Below, in pieces: positions 11,395-22,170 of a stretch of 64,000 nucleotides of DNA. This stretch comes from Ligula intestinalis (taxonomy: Eukaryota; Platyhelminthes; Cestoda; Diphyllobothriidea; Diphyllobothriidae), in contig JAYGXS010000004.1 of NCBI GenBank assembly GCA_036362985.1, forward strand, positions 65,968,721-66,032,720. The letters run 5' to 3'. The position numbers were made by a program, and so were the translations under genes. The notes under the pieces were generated by a model. It searched no databases. It was not told where the DNA came from and saw only the letters and a program-made list of their open reading frames with translations. Numbering within the stretch: position 1 is the stretch's first letter; the number at the start of each line of letters is the position of its first letter.

Positions 11395-11655
11395 CACCGA
11401 CACAACAATGACCGCGGCTGACAGGTTCGTCTTCAGCTGATTTGCGGACGATAAATAAGTAGTTTTGTAAGGAAGCCTCAGGAGAGAATCGAATATTTGT
11501 TTGGCAAACACCATTAGTCTACATCTCATTGCAAATGCGCATTTGTGGGGGGGGGGACGCATCTACCCTGTAGGACAATTCAACGTCACGTGCATCAACT
11601 GCAGCAACAATTATATGGGTATTTTACGCTAACGAAAACCGGTACCGGCACTGAA
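11395..11655. repeat. Direct repeat, copy 1 (partner 14040-14275)
   Basis: Shared ordered motifs include ACAACAATGACCGCGG-like, CTGATTTGCGGACGATAAA, CATCTCATTGCAAATGCG and ACTATATGGGTATT-like tracts. The minus strand is open in both copies and gives related peptides (xFAMRCxLM, IFxSLLRL), which suggests a decayed coding element of unknown type. Confidence 0.7.
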
Positions 11656-12689
11656 GTTGTTACTCTGAGTGCAATAATACAAAAATACGAAAACATGTTT
11701 TATTTCCACGCTTCTTGCTGCCAATTTCTCAATCTGTTTACTTCTTCCCCTGCGCGCGCTTCCAGAGGTCCACAGAATTACTTAAACTGCAGTTTAATTA
11801 CTAACCACCAATGAAGGCTATACTGAAAATTCAAGATTCCAGTCGAAAGTATCATGTTCTAATTAGCATGCGTCTCCACAGCTCCTACCCCAGTCGCGTT
11901 ACAGCGATGACCCAGGCACTTGAACTAGCTGTCAGACCCCCGATCTTTTAACCCTCTCGCCTTCCTCCCTAACTTACATTTTTGTCACTCTACCCTTCCT
12001 TACACCACTGTTATTGTTTGATGATCAATAAGCAAAAAAGTACGCTGGCAAAACTTGACTTCTTAAACATAATTAAGCTTTGATGCGAACTTTACTCCCG
12101 GCTTTTTTCAACAATAGCGCTGCGCGCATTTTTGGGGTCAAGGCGGCTTTCGAGTTATCTGTGACTTCTCGTGGCATCGTTAATGAGCTTTGTGTGCATA
12201 CTGTACGAGATCACGAACTGTTGGACTGAGCGGAACTGAGGAAAATCTTTCGAGAATGCGCATAGCTACCTAGCTAAAACGGAGGGCCGCCTTTCAACTA
12301 CCGTCTTCTCTTTTTTACTTTGAGTGTAAATGGCACTTGGTAAAGTTCATGTACAAAAGTGGAAAACCAGTAGCTTATCGAGCAAGCGAGCCAAACTGTT
12401 CTAAAAGCACACATGCGGAAGGAGGCTCAGTCACAAACGATCTCAGCTTCCGGTGTCTCGCGAGTTAACTACAGTTAGTAATTACGACCGGATACTTTGC
12501 AATTCTAAACGCGAAGGTCAAGAGATTAGCAGAATTTATTGACGGCATATAATTTCGCGGCCTCTTATTCAACGGCAAAATCATATAACATCAACAAATT
12601 TTGCTAATCTCGCAATTTTCGCCTTATTCAAATTCATTCGGGAAAGCAATGTTTCAATCCTAAGAGCCTTAAACTTTAAAGGTGTGCGG
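11656..12689. other. Intronic, nothing recognised
   Basis: No supported exon or repeat family. Confidence 0.4.
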
Positions 12690-12840
12690 ACTTTTCAATT
12701 TGAGCCACCATTTTTTCCTCTTTCTTTTCACATGTAAATTTTTTATAGGCACATCGATTGGCCTACTTCGCCCATTACAAACTGATTTTTATCCCTCTTT
12801 GTTTATTTGAAGTACAATGAGGTTATGAGAGCACAAGGTC
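12690..12840 (+). repeat. Dispersed repeat (partner 36900-37020)
   Basis: TTTGAGCCACC-ATTTTTTC, a TTCACATG tract and a later ATGAGGT tract are shared with 36900-37020. Element type unknown. Confidence 0.5.
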
Positions 12841-13595
12841 ACAACGCTAGCGCTATTTTGAAAGCAGTCTAATTTGGTTTACATTTGACGACCTCTCCTA
12901 GGACATTGATCCATGATGTCGAAAATGGCAGCCATCTGCGATGATGGATTACTTTTGATATCCTGGTGTTGTAAGTTTGCGCACCTAATTGTCTTTCTCT
13001 AGAATGAAAGACTGTTAAATTTTGGAATGATATTTTCAAAATAAAGCGTGAGATCGAGTGAAAAATGAACATTATTTTGGCAACTGCATCGTTTGGACTA
13101 AGTAGTGGGGCGTGCGTCAATTTTCACTAGATATTCTTCGGAACTTACATAGAAGTCGGATATGAATTGTATAAAAGGGAACCGTAGATTAATACACCGA
13201 GCACACCCAAATAGCCTGATAAATAGGAAGAAAAGTGGCGCCCAGAATTTGATTTCAACGCTACAGAGGCCGCATAGTTTCTGATTCCCCTGCTGCCGAA
13301 AACCACGGATCTTCTAGCTACTCCACCGAAGGCAACAGACGTCAGATACAATATAGTCCTGAAATTATGTAGTTATCGTGGATTGTGAAACCGAAGGGCC
13401 TGGTAATGGATAGCGGGAAAATCTGCCCCCCCGACGCTGAAACTCTATGGTAAGCATGCGATAGATTTCGGTGGTAAAATACGGAATTACGAAGAGGTAA
13501 ACAACAACCGCTACTCAACGTTCACGCAGCGAACGGGTTCACGAATGAGGACTTCATGACGCAAAAAGAGAAACGGAAGAAGAGGAATTACTTAC
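12841..13595. other. Intron of the DLGAP-like gene
   Basis: No additional exon recognised between this stretch and the donor at 13596. Confidence 0.4.
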
Positions 13596-13945
13596 CATGC
13601 GTTCAGGATGCCCATTTTTAGAGGTGGGGCCTGGCTGTCGCGGCGATGCTGCGGCTGGAACTGAGGGCAGAACCCAGCCACTGCGTCGCAGGGCTTCCGA
13701 CTTTTCAATCATAGCCCGGACATCGTCCACCTGAAGCAGGACCATGGCCCAGAAGCCCTCGAGATCACTTGGCAGAGTGATGAAGGCGCTACCTTCGCCC
13801 TTCGCCGTCGCTGCCCCATCGGTGCCGGCAGCGGCGGCAGACTCCTGTTGGGCGATGCTGTCCTCACAGAGTCCCCGAAATTGTTCAAATTTCTGCGAGA
13901 TGAGCAGCTTCACCTTGCCCACGGTGGTGCGTAACTGACCAGCAA
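13596..13945 (-). CDS. DLGAP: DLGAP-like protein, exon with second half of the GKAP domain
   Basis: The exon is 350 nt. It enters in phase 1 after the acceptor TGTATAG (13946-13947) and leaves in phase 0 at a strong donor (ATG|gtaagt, 13596/13595). It encodes LRTTVGKVKLLISQKFEQF, RGLCED, then LEGFWAMVLLQVDDVRAMIEK and SGWVLPS. These match the conserved order of the DLGAP/SAPAP GKAP domain: (V)GxxxLLxSQKFxQFRGLC, then LxGFWDxLxLxIEDV, then W-x-L. An Ala/Thr/Gly-rich insert separates the two blocks. DLGAP proteins act as cytoplasmic scaffolds between membrane-associated guanylate kinases and SHANK at synaptic junctions. Phase agreement on both sides with the exons at 15721 and 5304 supports this structure. 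Confidence 0.9.
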
Positions 13946-14039
13946 CTATACAGTGACAGAGAAGTGTATAAAAGAAGAGTAAAGCAGCTGATAAACGGCA
14001 AGGCTGCTAGCTCACAAATGACAGAGGTAATGAAGACAA

Positions 14040-14275
14040 AGATAACAACAACAGTGACCGCGACTGATAGGTGAAACTACATCTGATTTGCGGACGATAA
14101 AGAAGTGGTTTTGCAAGAAGCCTCAAGAGAGAATGGAATATTTGTCGAGGAAGCTTCATTAGTTCACATCTCATTGCAAATGCGTGTTTTTGGGGTGACG
14201 CATCCGCCTTGTGGGACACTTTAACATCCAATGCAGCAACAACTATATGGGTATTATACGCCAAGGCACACTGGA
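14040..14275. repeat. Direct repeat, copy 2 (partner 11395-11655)
   Basis: See the first copy. It sits in the intron between the two GKAP-domain exons, about 95 bp upstream of the 13945 acceptor in gene orientation. Confidence 0.7.
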
Positions 14276-14889
14276 ACCCGACGAGGCACGAAAGGTCAAT
14301 CCGCAAAATTGTAGCCACCAGCGAAGAGACCAGGTTGGTTTGCCTACCCATTCAAAAGCTGGACGTACCCACACTGCTCTGCGTTACCACTTGCTATGCC
14401 TTGCAATCAACTACAATTTTACAATAGGTTCTGTTCTGCCTAGTCAATATCCAGACAGACTCTATTCACTCAGGGTTCTATCCTGTCTGACGGTTCGACC
14501 GTCGATTCCGACGAGATCCATCCTGTACTCCACGGCATGGTGGCGTCGAGACAGAAAACTAGTCGGAAAACAAGTCAACTTGCTTTCTTTTTTAGCACTG
14601 CGCCCATCTCACCTCAGGCAACCGATTACCTAGGCCAGTAGTCGGGAACCTTTTTGACTCAGAGTCAAGAAAGCAAATATTTCGAAATAAATTTCAGTGA
14701 GAACCACAAAATCGGAGTATAATATGCTTCATTGGACGAACCGAAATCACAAAATCTGAAGTTACTAATTCAAATTTTATCTGAGAGAGCCAGATGCAAT
14801 CATCAAAAGAGCCCCACCTGGCTCGCGAGCCATAGATTGCCGACCCCTGAAATAGGCGGTGGGGGAGAGAGTGAGGTCGACTCTTAGTG
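14276..14889. other. Intronic, nothing recognised
   Basis: No supported feature. Confidence 0.4.
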
Positions 14890-15460
14890 CATTTATTTCC
14901 TCATTAAAAGCAATCTGATGCGCTTGAAGCTATCATGGGCGCTAAATGGCTTGGCTTTGAGGACTGCCAACTGACAGGATAACTTGGATACCGCAGTCAC
15001 TCCAGTATGTGTTGTGTTGATTGGCTGATTGGCGGATTGAGAGTCAGGCTGCAATGGCCCCTTCTTAATGTGGCCTAAACGGCGCTCCCGCGGACGCGGG
15101 GGTCTAGCTAGGTAGTTGTGCTGTTGATACGCGTGTTGAGCGTTGGCAGCGCCAGCCGCCTGCGCCACCTCCCTCCTACCTCCAGTCTTCTTAACTTTTG
15201 TCTTGACAGTGGGTCCTGGTGTCGGTGCGGGGACGGAGACTTACACATGAACTAGTTTTAAGGGATAGTGGACTTGTGTTACATCCGATCGCACCCTTCC
15301 TCTTCCAACTGACGGGATAACTTGGACACCGCAGCCAGTCCAGTGTGCGTCTTATTGTTTGGAGTGGCTGACTACGGGCCGAGAGCCAGGCTGCAATTAC
15401 TCGTTTTTACTGTGGCCTTTATGGCGCCCCCGGGCGGGAGCCTACTTAGTGGGGTGTCCT
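14890..15460 (-). repeat. Two tandem copies of a dispersed repeat
   Basis: About 14968-15120 and 15308-15450 share ACTGACxGGATAACTTGGA, GAGxCAGGCTGCAAT and a GCGCCCCCG or GCGCTCCCG tract in the same order. Related pieces are at 42640-42800 and 23060-23110 (CTAGGTAGGCTCCCGC). On the minus strand the second half reads GTCAAGACAAAAGT-AAGAAG, also present at 42672. Confidence 0.65.
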
Positions 15461-15720
15461 GAGCACGCCTCGGTGCCCGTTTGAGGAGCCCCCTGTCTTG
15501 TTCAACAGGAACACCACCACCAACAACAACAGTCTTACCCTCGGATGTGTACCCACACCTACCACGAAAGCTACAACCTGGCAAGGATAGACACTGACAT
15601 TAAATCGGTGCCACTGGCACAAATAAAGGAAACAAAAAAAAATTTGCGAATAAAAAAACAGTGGGAAACTTGGACAGGGGGGGTTAAAGATCCGAAAAGT
15701 GAGCAACAAGTGCAACACAC

Positions 15721-16083
15721 CCTCATCCGAGAGACCCGGCGTGAGAAGGTCGGCCTCGATTTCATTCACCTTTTCAGTAAGCTGGATGGTTAGTTCATCG
15801 ACCAGGCGCAAGAAGTGATGACCATCGAGCTGCGCGGTGACTTCAGGGTCCGTGCGTGGCAAGGTGTCTTTGGTAGCACCGCCGCCGCCGCCGCCGTTGA
15901 CTGCGGCCTGAAAATGTCCATTACAGACAGGTTCCAGGGGAGCCGGGGATGGCTCGGCCTTCGGGGTTTCCGCCTCCGCCTCCTCCTTCTGGGGAGACTC
16001 CTCCACTTTCTCCAGTTCTGATGAGTGCATAATGGAGGGTGCACCGTTGACCGTGGGAAGTTCCTCGTTACCGATCTTTCGAC
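15721..16083 (-). CDS. DLGAP: DLGAP-like protein, exon with first half of the GKAP domain
   Basis: The exon is 363 nt and phase 1 at both ends. The acceptor is CTACTGTGGTATCCCTAG (ending at 16084) and the donor GATGAGG|gtgtgt (15721/15720). The first two thirds encode a low-complexity Glu/Pro/Ala-rich linker with a run of Gly (GCC repeats at about 15880-15900). The last third encodes DGHHFLRLVDELTIQLTEKV and LSDE, which matches the start of the GKAP domain of DLGAP proteins (DGxxFLxLxxxE...LSEEVxG). Joined through phase 1 to the exon at 13945, the conserved LSDEV-G segment is continuous. The trinucleotide repeat is a likely site of length variation. Confidence in the family is high. The exact upstream partner exon is inferred from phase only. 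Confidence 0.9.
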
Positions 16084-16230
16084 CTAGGGATACCACAGTA
16101 GAAGAGCATGTTGATAATGCTTGGCCTTTCGTAAAGCAGTGCTTGTTTTGTGACCTGAATAGACGCAGCCGAGGTCAGAAGCTATGTCAAAAGACAGTCG
16201 GGATAATTTGGATATACTTTAGGTTGAAAT

Positions 16231-16530
16231 GGATCCGACAAAGCAAAGGGAGAACGGAATGGCCATTTCTGGGTTGTTAGCTGTCATCAGCCAGTCATAC
16301 CCAGTCTCAAGGGTTGGAACCCCCGAGATTTGACCCCGGGAGCTTTGGTCGTTGAGTTCAATACTCTACCTCGGCACCACGAGCTCCTGCTTTGTCGGTT
16401 GAGGTCGGGATCCATTTGTCGGATCCATATCATCATAGTCACTATGTGACGGCCTAGCGGGTTCACGTTGTGAGCTCCTGGGCAAAGCGGAACTTAATGG
16501 TTCCTCTACTAGATCGGCGAAGCACATATA
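16231..16530 (-). repeat. SINE copy with inverted GGATCCGACAAA ends, copy 2
   Basis: Nearly the same sequence as 10514-10800, including the central domain (16259-16292), the tRNA-like head on the minus strand and the flanking GGATCCGACAAAGCA / TTTGTCGGATCC inverted motifs. Confidence 0.8.
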
Positions 16531-17264
16531 TTCATATTTTATGTGTCAAACGGCAGTCGGGATAAGTCGGATATGGTGTGGTTCTCTACAAATAAACAGT
16601 AAGACTAACAGTTCACGATAGGTAGAAAATGCAGCGTAGAAACCAAAGGGAGGTTGGACATACATTCGAGGGTCCTTTGACGGGCAGTCGTGTGCATGAG
16701 ACGAACGCTTTACTGCTCATTTATATGAAAATAAGGGCACAGGGCAGGAAGCAAAGAACGAGGGAGCGAATAAGAACACGATGTGGGGAACAAAGACCGG
16801 GGGGAGTGGTGAATAAGGGCACGAGAATAAAGACCGCGGTGTGTCAACCAATGGGAAGACGGCGAACGAGGTCAAGGAGTCAAGACATTGGACACAAAGC
16901 ACGTGGGCACAGGATGGGGGACGAAGAACATGGACCATTAGTAAATGACTAAGCGGGCTTAAAGACACATGCATCGGCCTAGCCTGCCAAGTCATAACAC
17001 GCAGCTAGTAGCAAGTAAAATCCGAATACGACATTGACATGATGAATGTCGCAGAGGACTTGACTTCAGCCGCACCCCGATACAGGAAGACCGTGACATA
17101 GAACGCAACATAGCCTAGCCGGTCTCTTTTAGTTAGAGAAGGAGAGGTAACACAGTTTTGGTCTTACACATCGCTACCAGTACTTGATTGCAAAAAATAC
17201 TGCAAGCGAATGCAGTAAGAGGGAACCCTGGGGCAAGAAACAAACTTGTTGTTTTTGTTCAGTT
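16531..17264. other. Intronic, nothing recognised
   Basis: A purine-rich tract at 16730-16930 is open on the plus strand but is low complexity and has no domain. Confidence 0.4.
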
Positions 17265-17400
17265 GACCAACTTTTGGAAAATTCGGGACATCGGTGGGAA
17301 TCGAACCTTTACAACATGGAAGGCTTCTGTGCAGCCAACGCTCTACCATTGAGCTACGAGGCTCGGCATGAGGCGTGAATTTATCACAATCGGATTAACC
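17265..17400 (-). repeat. tRNA-like SINE copy
   Basis: On the minus strand: A box TAGCTCAATGGTAGAG, an anticodon-arm region around GGCTGCACAGAAGCC, and B box AGGTTCGATTCCC. The head matches the SINE at 9565-9725 and 46385-46550. The boxes are better preserved here than in the others, but the variable/T-arm spacing is too long for a normal tRNA. Confidence 0.65.
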
Positions 17401-18162
17401 GAATTATGCTAAAAAATAATCGTTGTTTTCTGTTGCGGTTCTGCAAAAGAGTAAGAATAATCTGGCAATCTGCAACCCACACGCGGACGGATTGTGTCCC
17501 AAGCCATGAAATACAATGACCGAAATGTAGATGGTCAGTAAGAAGGAAGCGAGTTAATTTTAGTTACTAAACTAACGTAACAAATGAGCCGGAATACTCT
17601 TATGACAAAAAAGGCCTTTCTCTGATGCAGAATACGAGTCAGAGCTACTTTATTAAAGACCAGAACGATTCCAGGCAAAAACCAAACTTTAATTACAACC
17701 CTGCTATGTTTTACACTGACAAATGTTGCAGGCTAGATCGGCATATTTATGCACGTGTTACGAGAAGGAAGCTTAATGTAAGGAAGGAAATCTGACACCA
17801 TTTGCCTTCTAGCACTAGAAAACTGGATTTTCTTTCCGATAAAATCAGACGAGGTCAGACGAAGAAAAATTACATTCTTGCCGAAAGTGTTGTCCTCAGA
17901 CTTTTACTTTTTTATTTTGTAGACTCTGGCGTCATTAAAGGAATAACAATTTTGAAAGGCAAAAGTTTGTGTAAGCCTACTGGGAAGTAAAAGACGTAAA
18001 CAAGGAGAGACCGCCAGATGAGGTCGGGCAGGTGGGGGTGACGAAACCATAGCCGTTTGTTGTGAATTTGGGCGGAGGGAGAAAATAGCCAAAGAAGAGT
18101 TGTCACGCGAGTTGCCAAAAATCGTTGAATTAGTAATGAAGACAAGATAACGTCCAGAAGCA
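17401..18162. other. Intronic, nothing recognised
   Basis: No supported feature. Confidence 0.4.
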
Positions 18163-18520
18163 AGCACGATGGACAAATACTATCCAAATCTGAGCAAGGC
18201 ACAATGGTTCGTATATGATACCCAAAAGTGTCATCAAATTTCTATCAAGAAAGGGGGAGGGGGCGGCTTTTTACGTCTTCTCCGAACCTAGTTAGAAAAA
18301 GGGCTAAAATGGTTCAGTAACTGTTTGAAAAAATACTCCGGTGAAGTAGGAACTTTTTGAGAGCACGATGAACGAATACTAACCAAAACTGAGAAGAATA
18401 TGCATTGAATACCCAAAAACATCGCTGAATTTCTATCAATAAAACGGGTTTTTAAGTCTTCTCCGACCCTAGGTGGAAAACGGACTGCTTTAAAAATGTC
18501 CAGAGACAGTAGAATACTGT
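18163..18520. repeat. Tandem duplication, unit about 200 bp
   Basis: GCACGATGGACAAATACTA at 18163 recurs as GCACGATGAACGAATACTA about 200 bp later. Both are followed by AATACCCAAAA-like, AAATTTCTATCAA-like and TCTTCTCCGA tracts. The copies are clearly diverged. Confidence 0.75.
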
Positions 18521-18731
18521 TCAGAGCGCCTCCTCAACTTACTAAGAAATATGTTGACTGGAAGAAGTGCGATGGCTTTTTATTTTATAAAAGTCCTCAG
18601 AGGCGCTTTAGGTGGGTACATAAGGACATAACTAGCCGTCAGACCTTACTAAAAAAATTAACACCTTAAAAAATTGTCCACGCTTGATAATTTTGAATCT
18701 CGTTCAATTTCGAGTGGCTAATCTAACGGAG
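18521..18731. other. Intronic, nothing recognised
   Basis: Ends at the target-site duplication of the miniature element that follows. Confidence 0.4.
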
Positions 18732-18985
18732 GCCTCCTTTACAGGGAACCAAAGCAGACGCGTCTTCGGCCGCGTTCTCACCCGCCCTCAGGGCGGCCAA
18801 GGTCTGCTACACCAAACCTCCCTATGGTGGATCCACCTCTTCTCCTCTCAATCTGTCTTTTTTATGGCAGAGCAGCCCCTCTTGACTATGCTGCTCCGAC
18901 TCCTCCTCCTCGCCGCCGGGAGTGAGGCCCACCCGGTGGGGCTCCGGATCCACCAAGGGCTATTTGCCTGCCAGCCTCCTTTACA
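18732..18985 (+). mobile_element. Miniature internally deleted derivative of the Jockey-like element, with 12-bp TSD
   Basis: The 230-bp insert (18744-18973) is flanked by direct repeats GCCTCCTTTACA (18732-18743 and 18974-18985). Its first about 190 bp match the 5' UTR and first codons of the full-length element (start 35191, minus), with the 5' end at the same nucleotide. Its last part matches the extreme 3' end (GGGCTCCGGATCC, AAGGGCTA). Everything between is deleted. The short reading frame begins at an ATG at 18864 and keeps the Leu-rich segment, but the 2A-like NPGP is lost (HPVG). It must be non-autonomous and was presumably mobilised by the full-length element. Confidence 0.9.
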
Positions 18986-19001
18986 CTTTTGATGGACAAC
19001 T

Positions 19002-19172
19002 TGCGGCGGCCAAGGTCTGCTACACCAAACCTCTCTACGGTGGACCTATCTCCCCTCCTCCATGTTTTTGATAACGAAGCAGCCCCTCCCGATCAAGCTA
19101 CTCCGACTCCTCCTCCTCGCCGCCGGGAGTGAGTCCCACCTGGCGGGGCTCCGGATCCAACAAGGGCTACTA
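19002..19172 (+). mobile_element. Second miniature derivative, 5' truncated
   Basis: It starts at GCGGCCAAGGTCTGC, runs through the Leu-rich start region (LLRLLLLAAGSESHLAG), and joins the 3' terminus (GGGGCTCCGGATCCAACAAG) at the same internal junction as the first copy. The shared junction means both derive from one deleted master rather than two separate deletions. No clear target duplication. Confidence 0.85.
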
Positions 19173-19504
19173 GCCAGCCAACTGAATGGATTCCATAGCT
19201 ATATAGTATCACGCTGGCGTGGCGTGGGCCTGCAATTAAGCATGCTCCCACTCTCCATTTGTGGCATGTGTGATGAGCCGTGCCCCGACCTTGCACTGTG
19301 CCAGTCCAACACATCTACCACATAGCCCGTTTTAGGGGCAGAAGCACTTAATAATGACACTAACAAAAGCATTATAAACAACCTGGCTAACTTCATTACC
19401 GAGAGCCTTCCCAGTGTACAGGTGCCAAACTAGGCATAATCGTCATCGTCGTTTTTTGTTTTGTTTTTGTTACAATTATGATTAAAACAAACCGCTTTTC
19501 GCAA
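19173..19504. other. Intronic, nothing recognised
   Basis: No supported feature. Confidence 0.4.
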
Positions 19505-19590
19505 GGTATCACACTGGCTGCGCACCAGGACAACTCGGCTTCCTAAGACAGGGAACTGAGCGACTTAACCATCACTTGGCATGAGACAGT
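19505..19590 (+). repeat. Direct repeat, partner 20748-20815
   Basis: GGCTGCG-ACCAGGACAACTCGGC, GAACTGAGCGACT and CACTTGGCATG are shared in the same order with 20748-20815. Confidence 0.65.
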
Positions 19591-19599
19591 GAGTCTTGA

Positions 19600-19835
19600 A
19601 AATTGAAAGCCATCTACAAAGACCCCCCTCGAAAGGATCTACACGTTGATGGTCCTGCCAACAAGACAGACTTCCAGCGTCTTCCCCAGAGAGCCGTTGT
19701 GGAGGAAAAAGGAGGTTACCATCCTCCAGCCCTTTTGGGCGGCTATCCACCTCCACCTCAGAACAACAACTACCGAAGGTCACTCGTTGTACTCTGGCTC
19801 AACTAGGCAGTGGCTACTCAAAGGTCCTTCGTCAG
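19600..19835 (+). mobile_element. Internal fragment of the Jockey-like element
   Basis: It encodes a broken version of the segment FQRLxQRxVVEEKxGYxPP and LLGGYPPP of the full-length element, with frameshifts. Both ends are missing. Confidence 0.8.
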
Positions 19836-20334
19836 CTCTTGCAAATGTTACATTTTATCAGGTACTTCACCCACCGTATGTTGCTAAATTAAAGGGGAGT
19901 TGCTATATTACGAAAGATAGAACCTAATCACGACCATTAAACATTCTACAAAAACCATAAAAGTCAGCTGCTTCAGTGTTTAGTCGTTACGCGATAGCCT
20001 GCATAGGCGTTTAAGCCCCAGCTTGAGGGCAGCGTGGCACTGTCAGTTCCCGTCTGACATTCAACATAGGTCGGTCCTATCAGTGAATGTTTGAATAAAC
20101 TGCATTCTCCTGTAGGGCGATGATCAAATTTAAACAACCATCCCAGATTTTAAGTTCGTCAGGACAAAACATCTGAAGTTGGCTCCCTGCGACAAAGAAG
20201 TCTTTGACATAGTCGCCGCAGACGAACGTCGGGGACAATAGCACACACACTGCTACTCGACTTAACAAACACAGAAGACTGAAAATGTCAAATGCCGAAG
20301 AAGCGACATGAAAAAGACGAAGAGTCGACAGCAC
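19836..20334. other. Intronic, nothing recognised
   Basis: No supported feature. Confidence 0.4.
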
Positions 20335-20535
20335 TTTGACTCGTCTGACGTTTCGACATCTGTCATGGATTCTTCATCAAAGACGACAGCAGAAAACAGT
20401 GGCAGAAGAAAGTTTGCGGATGTGTCTGATGAAGAATACGCGGCCGTCGAAACGTCAGGCGAATAAAAGCATTGTTCCAACGATCGAATCTTCCTTCCTG
20501 GAACACGAATGTTGGCGTGTATTGGCAATAGTTCG
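20335..20535. repeat. Inverted pair of hammerhead-ribozyme-like motifs
   Basis: Plus strand: CTGATGA at 20426-20432, a 16-nt spacer, GAAA at 20449-20452, then CGTC. Minus strand: TTGATGA (20380-20374), AGAATCC, GAAA (20354-20351), CGTC. In the minus copy CGTCT just before the core (20385-20381) can pair with AGACG after GTC (20346-20342), which is the hammerhead stem I position. The two motifs face outward, about 40-45 bp apart. Family members lie at 2.1, 23.7 and 46.1 kb. Confidence 0.6.
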
Positions 20536-21115
20536 TTCCCCTTGGATTTAACAAAGACCACAATTCTTTTGGAGGAGAGCGTAACATGTGCAGTACTCAC
20601 CTACTTCTCTCGCTCTCCAGACACCACCAGTGTTCTAAGGGTCGGACCTCGTCAACTTCACTTGAGATGGGCATAAACGCAGTGACGAACCTGACCAAAA
20701 CAGCACTTGCGCTACGCATTTTCACGGTATCACTTTGGCAAGATGTGTAATAAGGCTGCGTACCAGGACAACTCGGCAGAGAACTGAGCGACTCCACCAT
20801 CGTCACTTGGCATGCTTCCCATTCGGCAGTACTGTGCGAGGTTAGCGGCAAATTAGATTCACTCGAGTCGGAGAAAAAAAACCGGCTGTGAAGCCTCGCT
20901 ACCTCTTCTCTTTTCGATTTAATTCTGCACTTATAGCAAGAGAGCGAGCCCTGCCAACTACAGAGAGATAAGATCGGTGTGGCGCAAAAACGATAGACTG
21001 TCGTATCTCGCACGTGGAGCGCAGGCGTGTTTGGCCACGTGCTTTCAGTCGATGGGCTACCGCATAAAATGCGGACCAAAATGCTAAAACGAGGGTTCCA
21101 ATTAGAAGAGATTAC
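20536..21115. other. Intronic; contains repeat 20748-20815
   Basis: Apart from the direct-repeat partner at 20748-20815 nothing is recognised. Confidence 0.4.
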
Positions 21116-22060
21116 TTGATTAGGCTCGTGAGGTTAATCAGCCTGCAACATATTGCACCCCAGACACTTCAGTCACGAGACGCCGGGAGGACCAACGTGT
21201 TTTCATGCTGCATTCCTGCTCAAGAGAAGGCACCTCTCGAGATTAGTGGCTGTCAACTTGAAGGAGACAGTGTCAAATATCTCGGAGCGAGGTTGCTACC
21301 AAATAAACACAATAAAGAGGACATTGTCGATAATATTGCGCAGCTAGCCTCAAGCCTTAGTGGTCTACAGTCTGCAGTGTCGCAGTTAAATGAGATCGCT
21401 ATGTCGGTTGGCATGTCCATAAATTCCGGAAAGACGAAGTTATTTTCGAGCTGCATCCTTGATCAGGCGAAGGCACCTCTCGAGATTAGTGGCTGCCAAC
21501 TTAAAGAAGTAGACCGTCTTAAATCCTGCGGAGCTGAATGGGCAGAGTAAGGATGACATTGTCTCCCGAGTTAACACAGCTCAACGAGGTTTCTCCAGCC
21601 TTTGAAAATGCCTATGAACACGACGTGATATTTCTATCTCCCCAAACGCCCAGCCGTGACTGCTGGACTATGTGCGTGGACGATGAATGCAAACGGGAAG
21701 TCTTTGAACACTACTCCTGAAGGTCCAAAGTTCGAGTGAAGTACACCGACTTCATGTTAAATGAGGCAGACCGCACTCGCTGCGACAAAATCGCAAGGAT
21801 ATCCCAGACCACCAAAGAAAGACGACTGATGCGGTTTGGACACGTTATTCGTCGTCAACCTCACAAGCTCAGTGTTACTGCCCTCGAACCGTAACCGTTA
21901 CCTAATTGGAAACGTCGAAGTGAGGGTCAGCTCAAAAAGTGGCTCGACTCTGTCCGTCAGGACAGGAAAGTGTTTCTTGGACCTTCGGCTTTTGGTCTCC
22001 GGCGTTGGCGAAAAAATGTTGTACCCATTACACTCAAATACATCTGCTTTCGCCCACTTG
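21116..22060 (+). mobile_element. RTE-like reverse transcriptase remnants, rearranged
   Basis: Fragments of the C-terminal RT region are readable in several frames: KAPLEISGCQL, KYLGARLLPN, SVGMSINSGKTKLFSSC, VKYTDFMLNEADRTRCDKIA, RRLMRFGHVIRRQ, LKKWLDSVRQD. The block around KAPLEISGCQL occurs twice (about 21175-21300 and 21425-21520), so the copy contains a partial duplication. Many stops and frameshifts; not functional. A related 3' fragment lies at 36603-36890 on the minus strand. Confidence 0.8.
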
Positions 22061-22170
22061 TCGTGTTATTCCTTGGGGGACTCACAGGAGGCGTAATTAG
22101 GCGGTGACACCTCGACTTTGGCTACCGTTACAACACTTCTTGGGGGGGGGGAGAGGGGGGGGCGGCGTAC
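22061..22170 (+). repeat. Short repeat, partner 48750-48845
   Basis: GTGTT-TTCTTGGGGG-like, GACTCACA, GCGTAATTAGGC and TTGGCTACC are shared in order with 48750-48845. Confidence 0.6.

Noticed and set aside
17280..17365. Functional tRNA gene on the minus strand
   Set aside because: Spacing between the anticodon and T arms is too long, and two diverged copies with the same head exist in the window.
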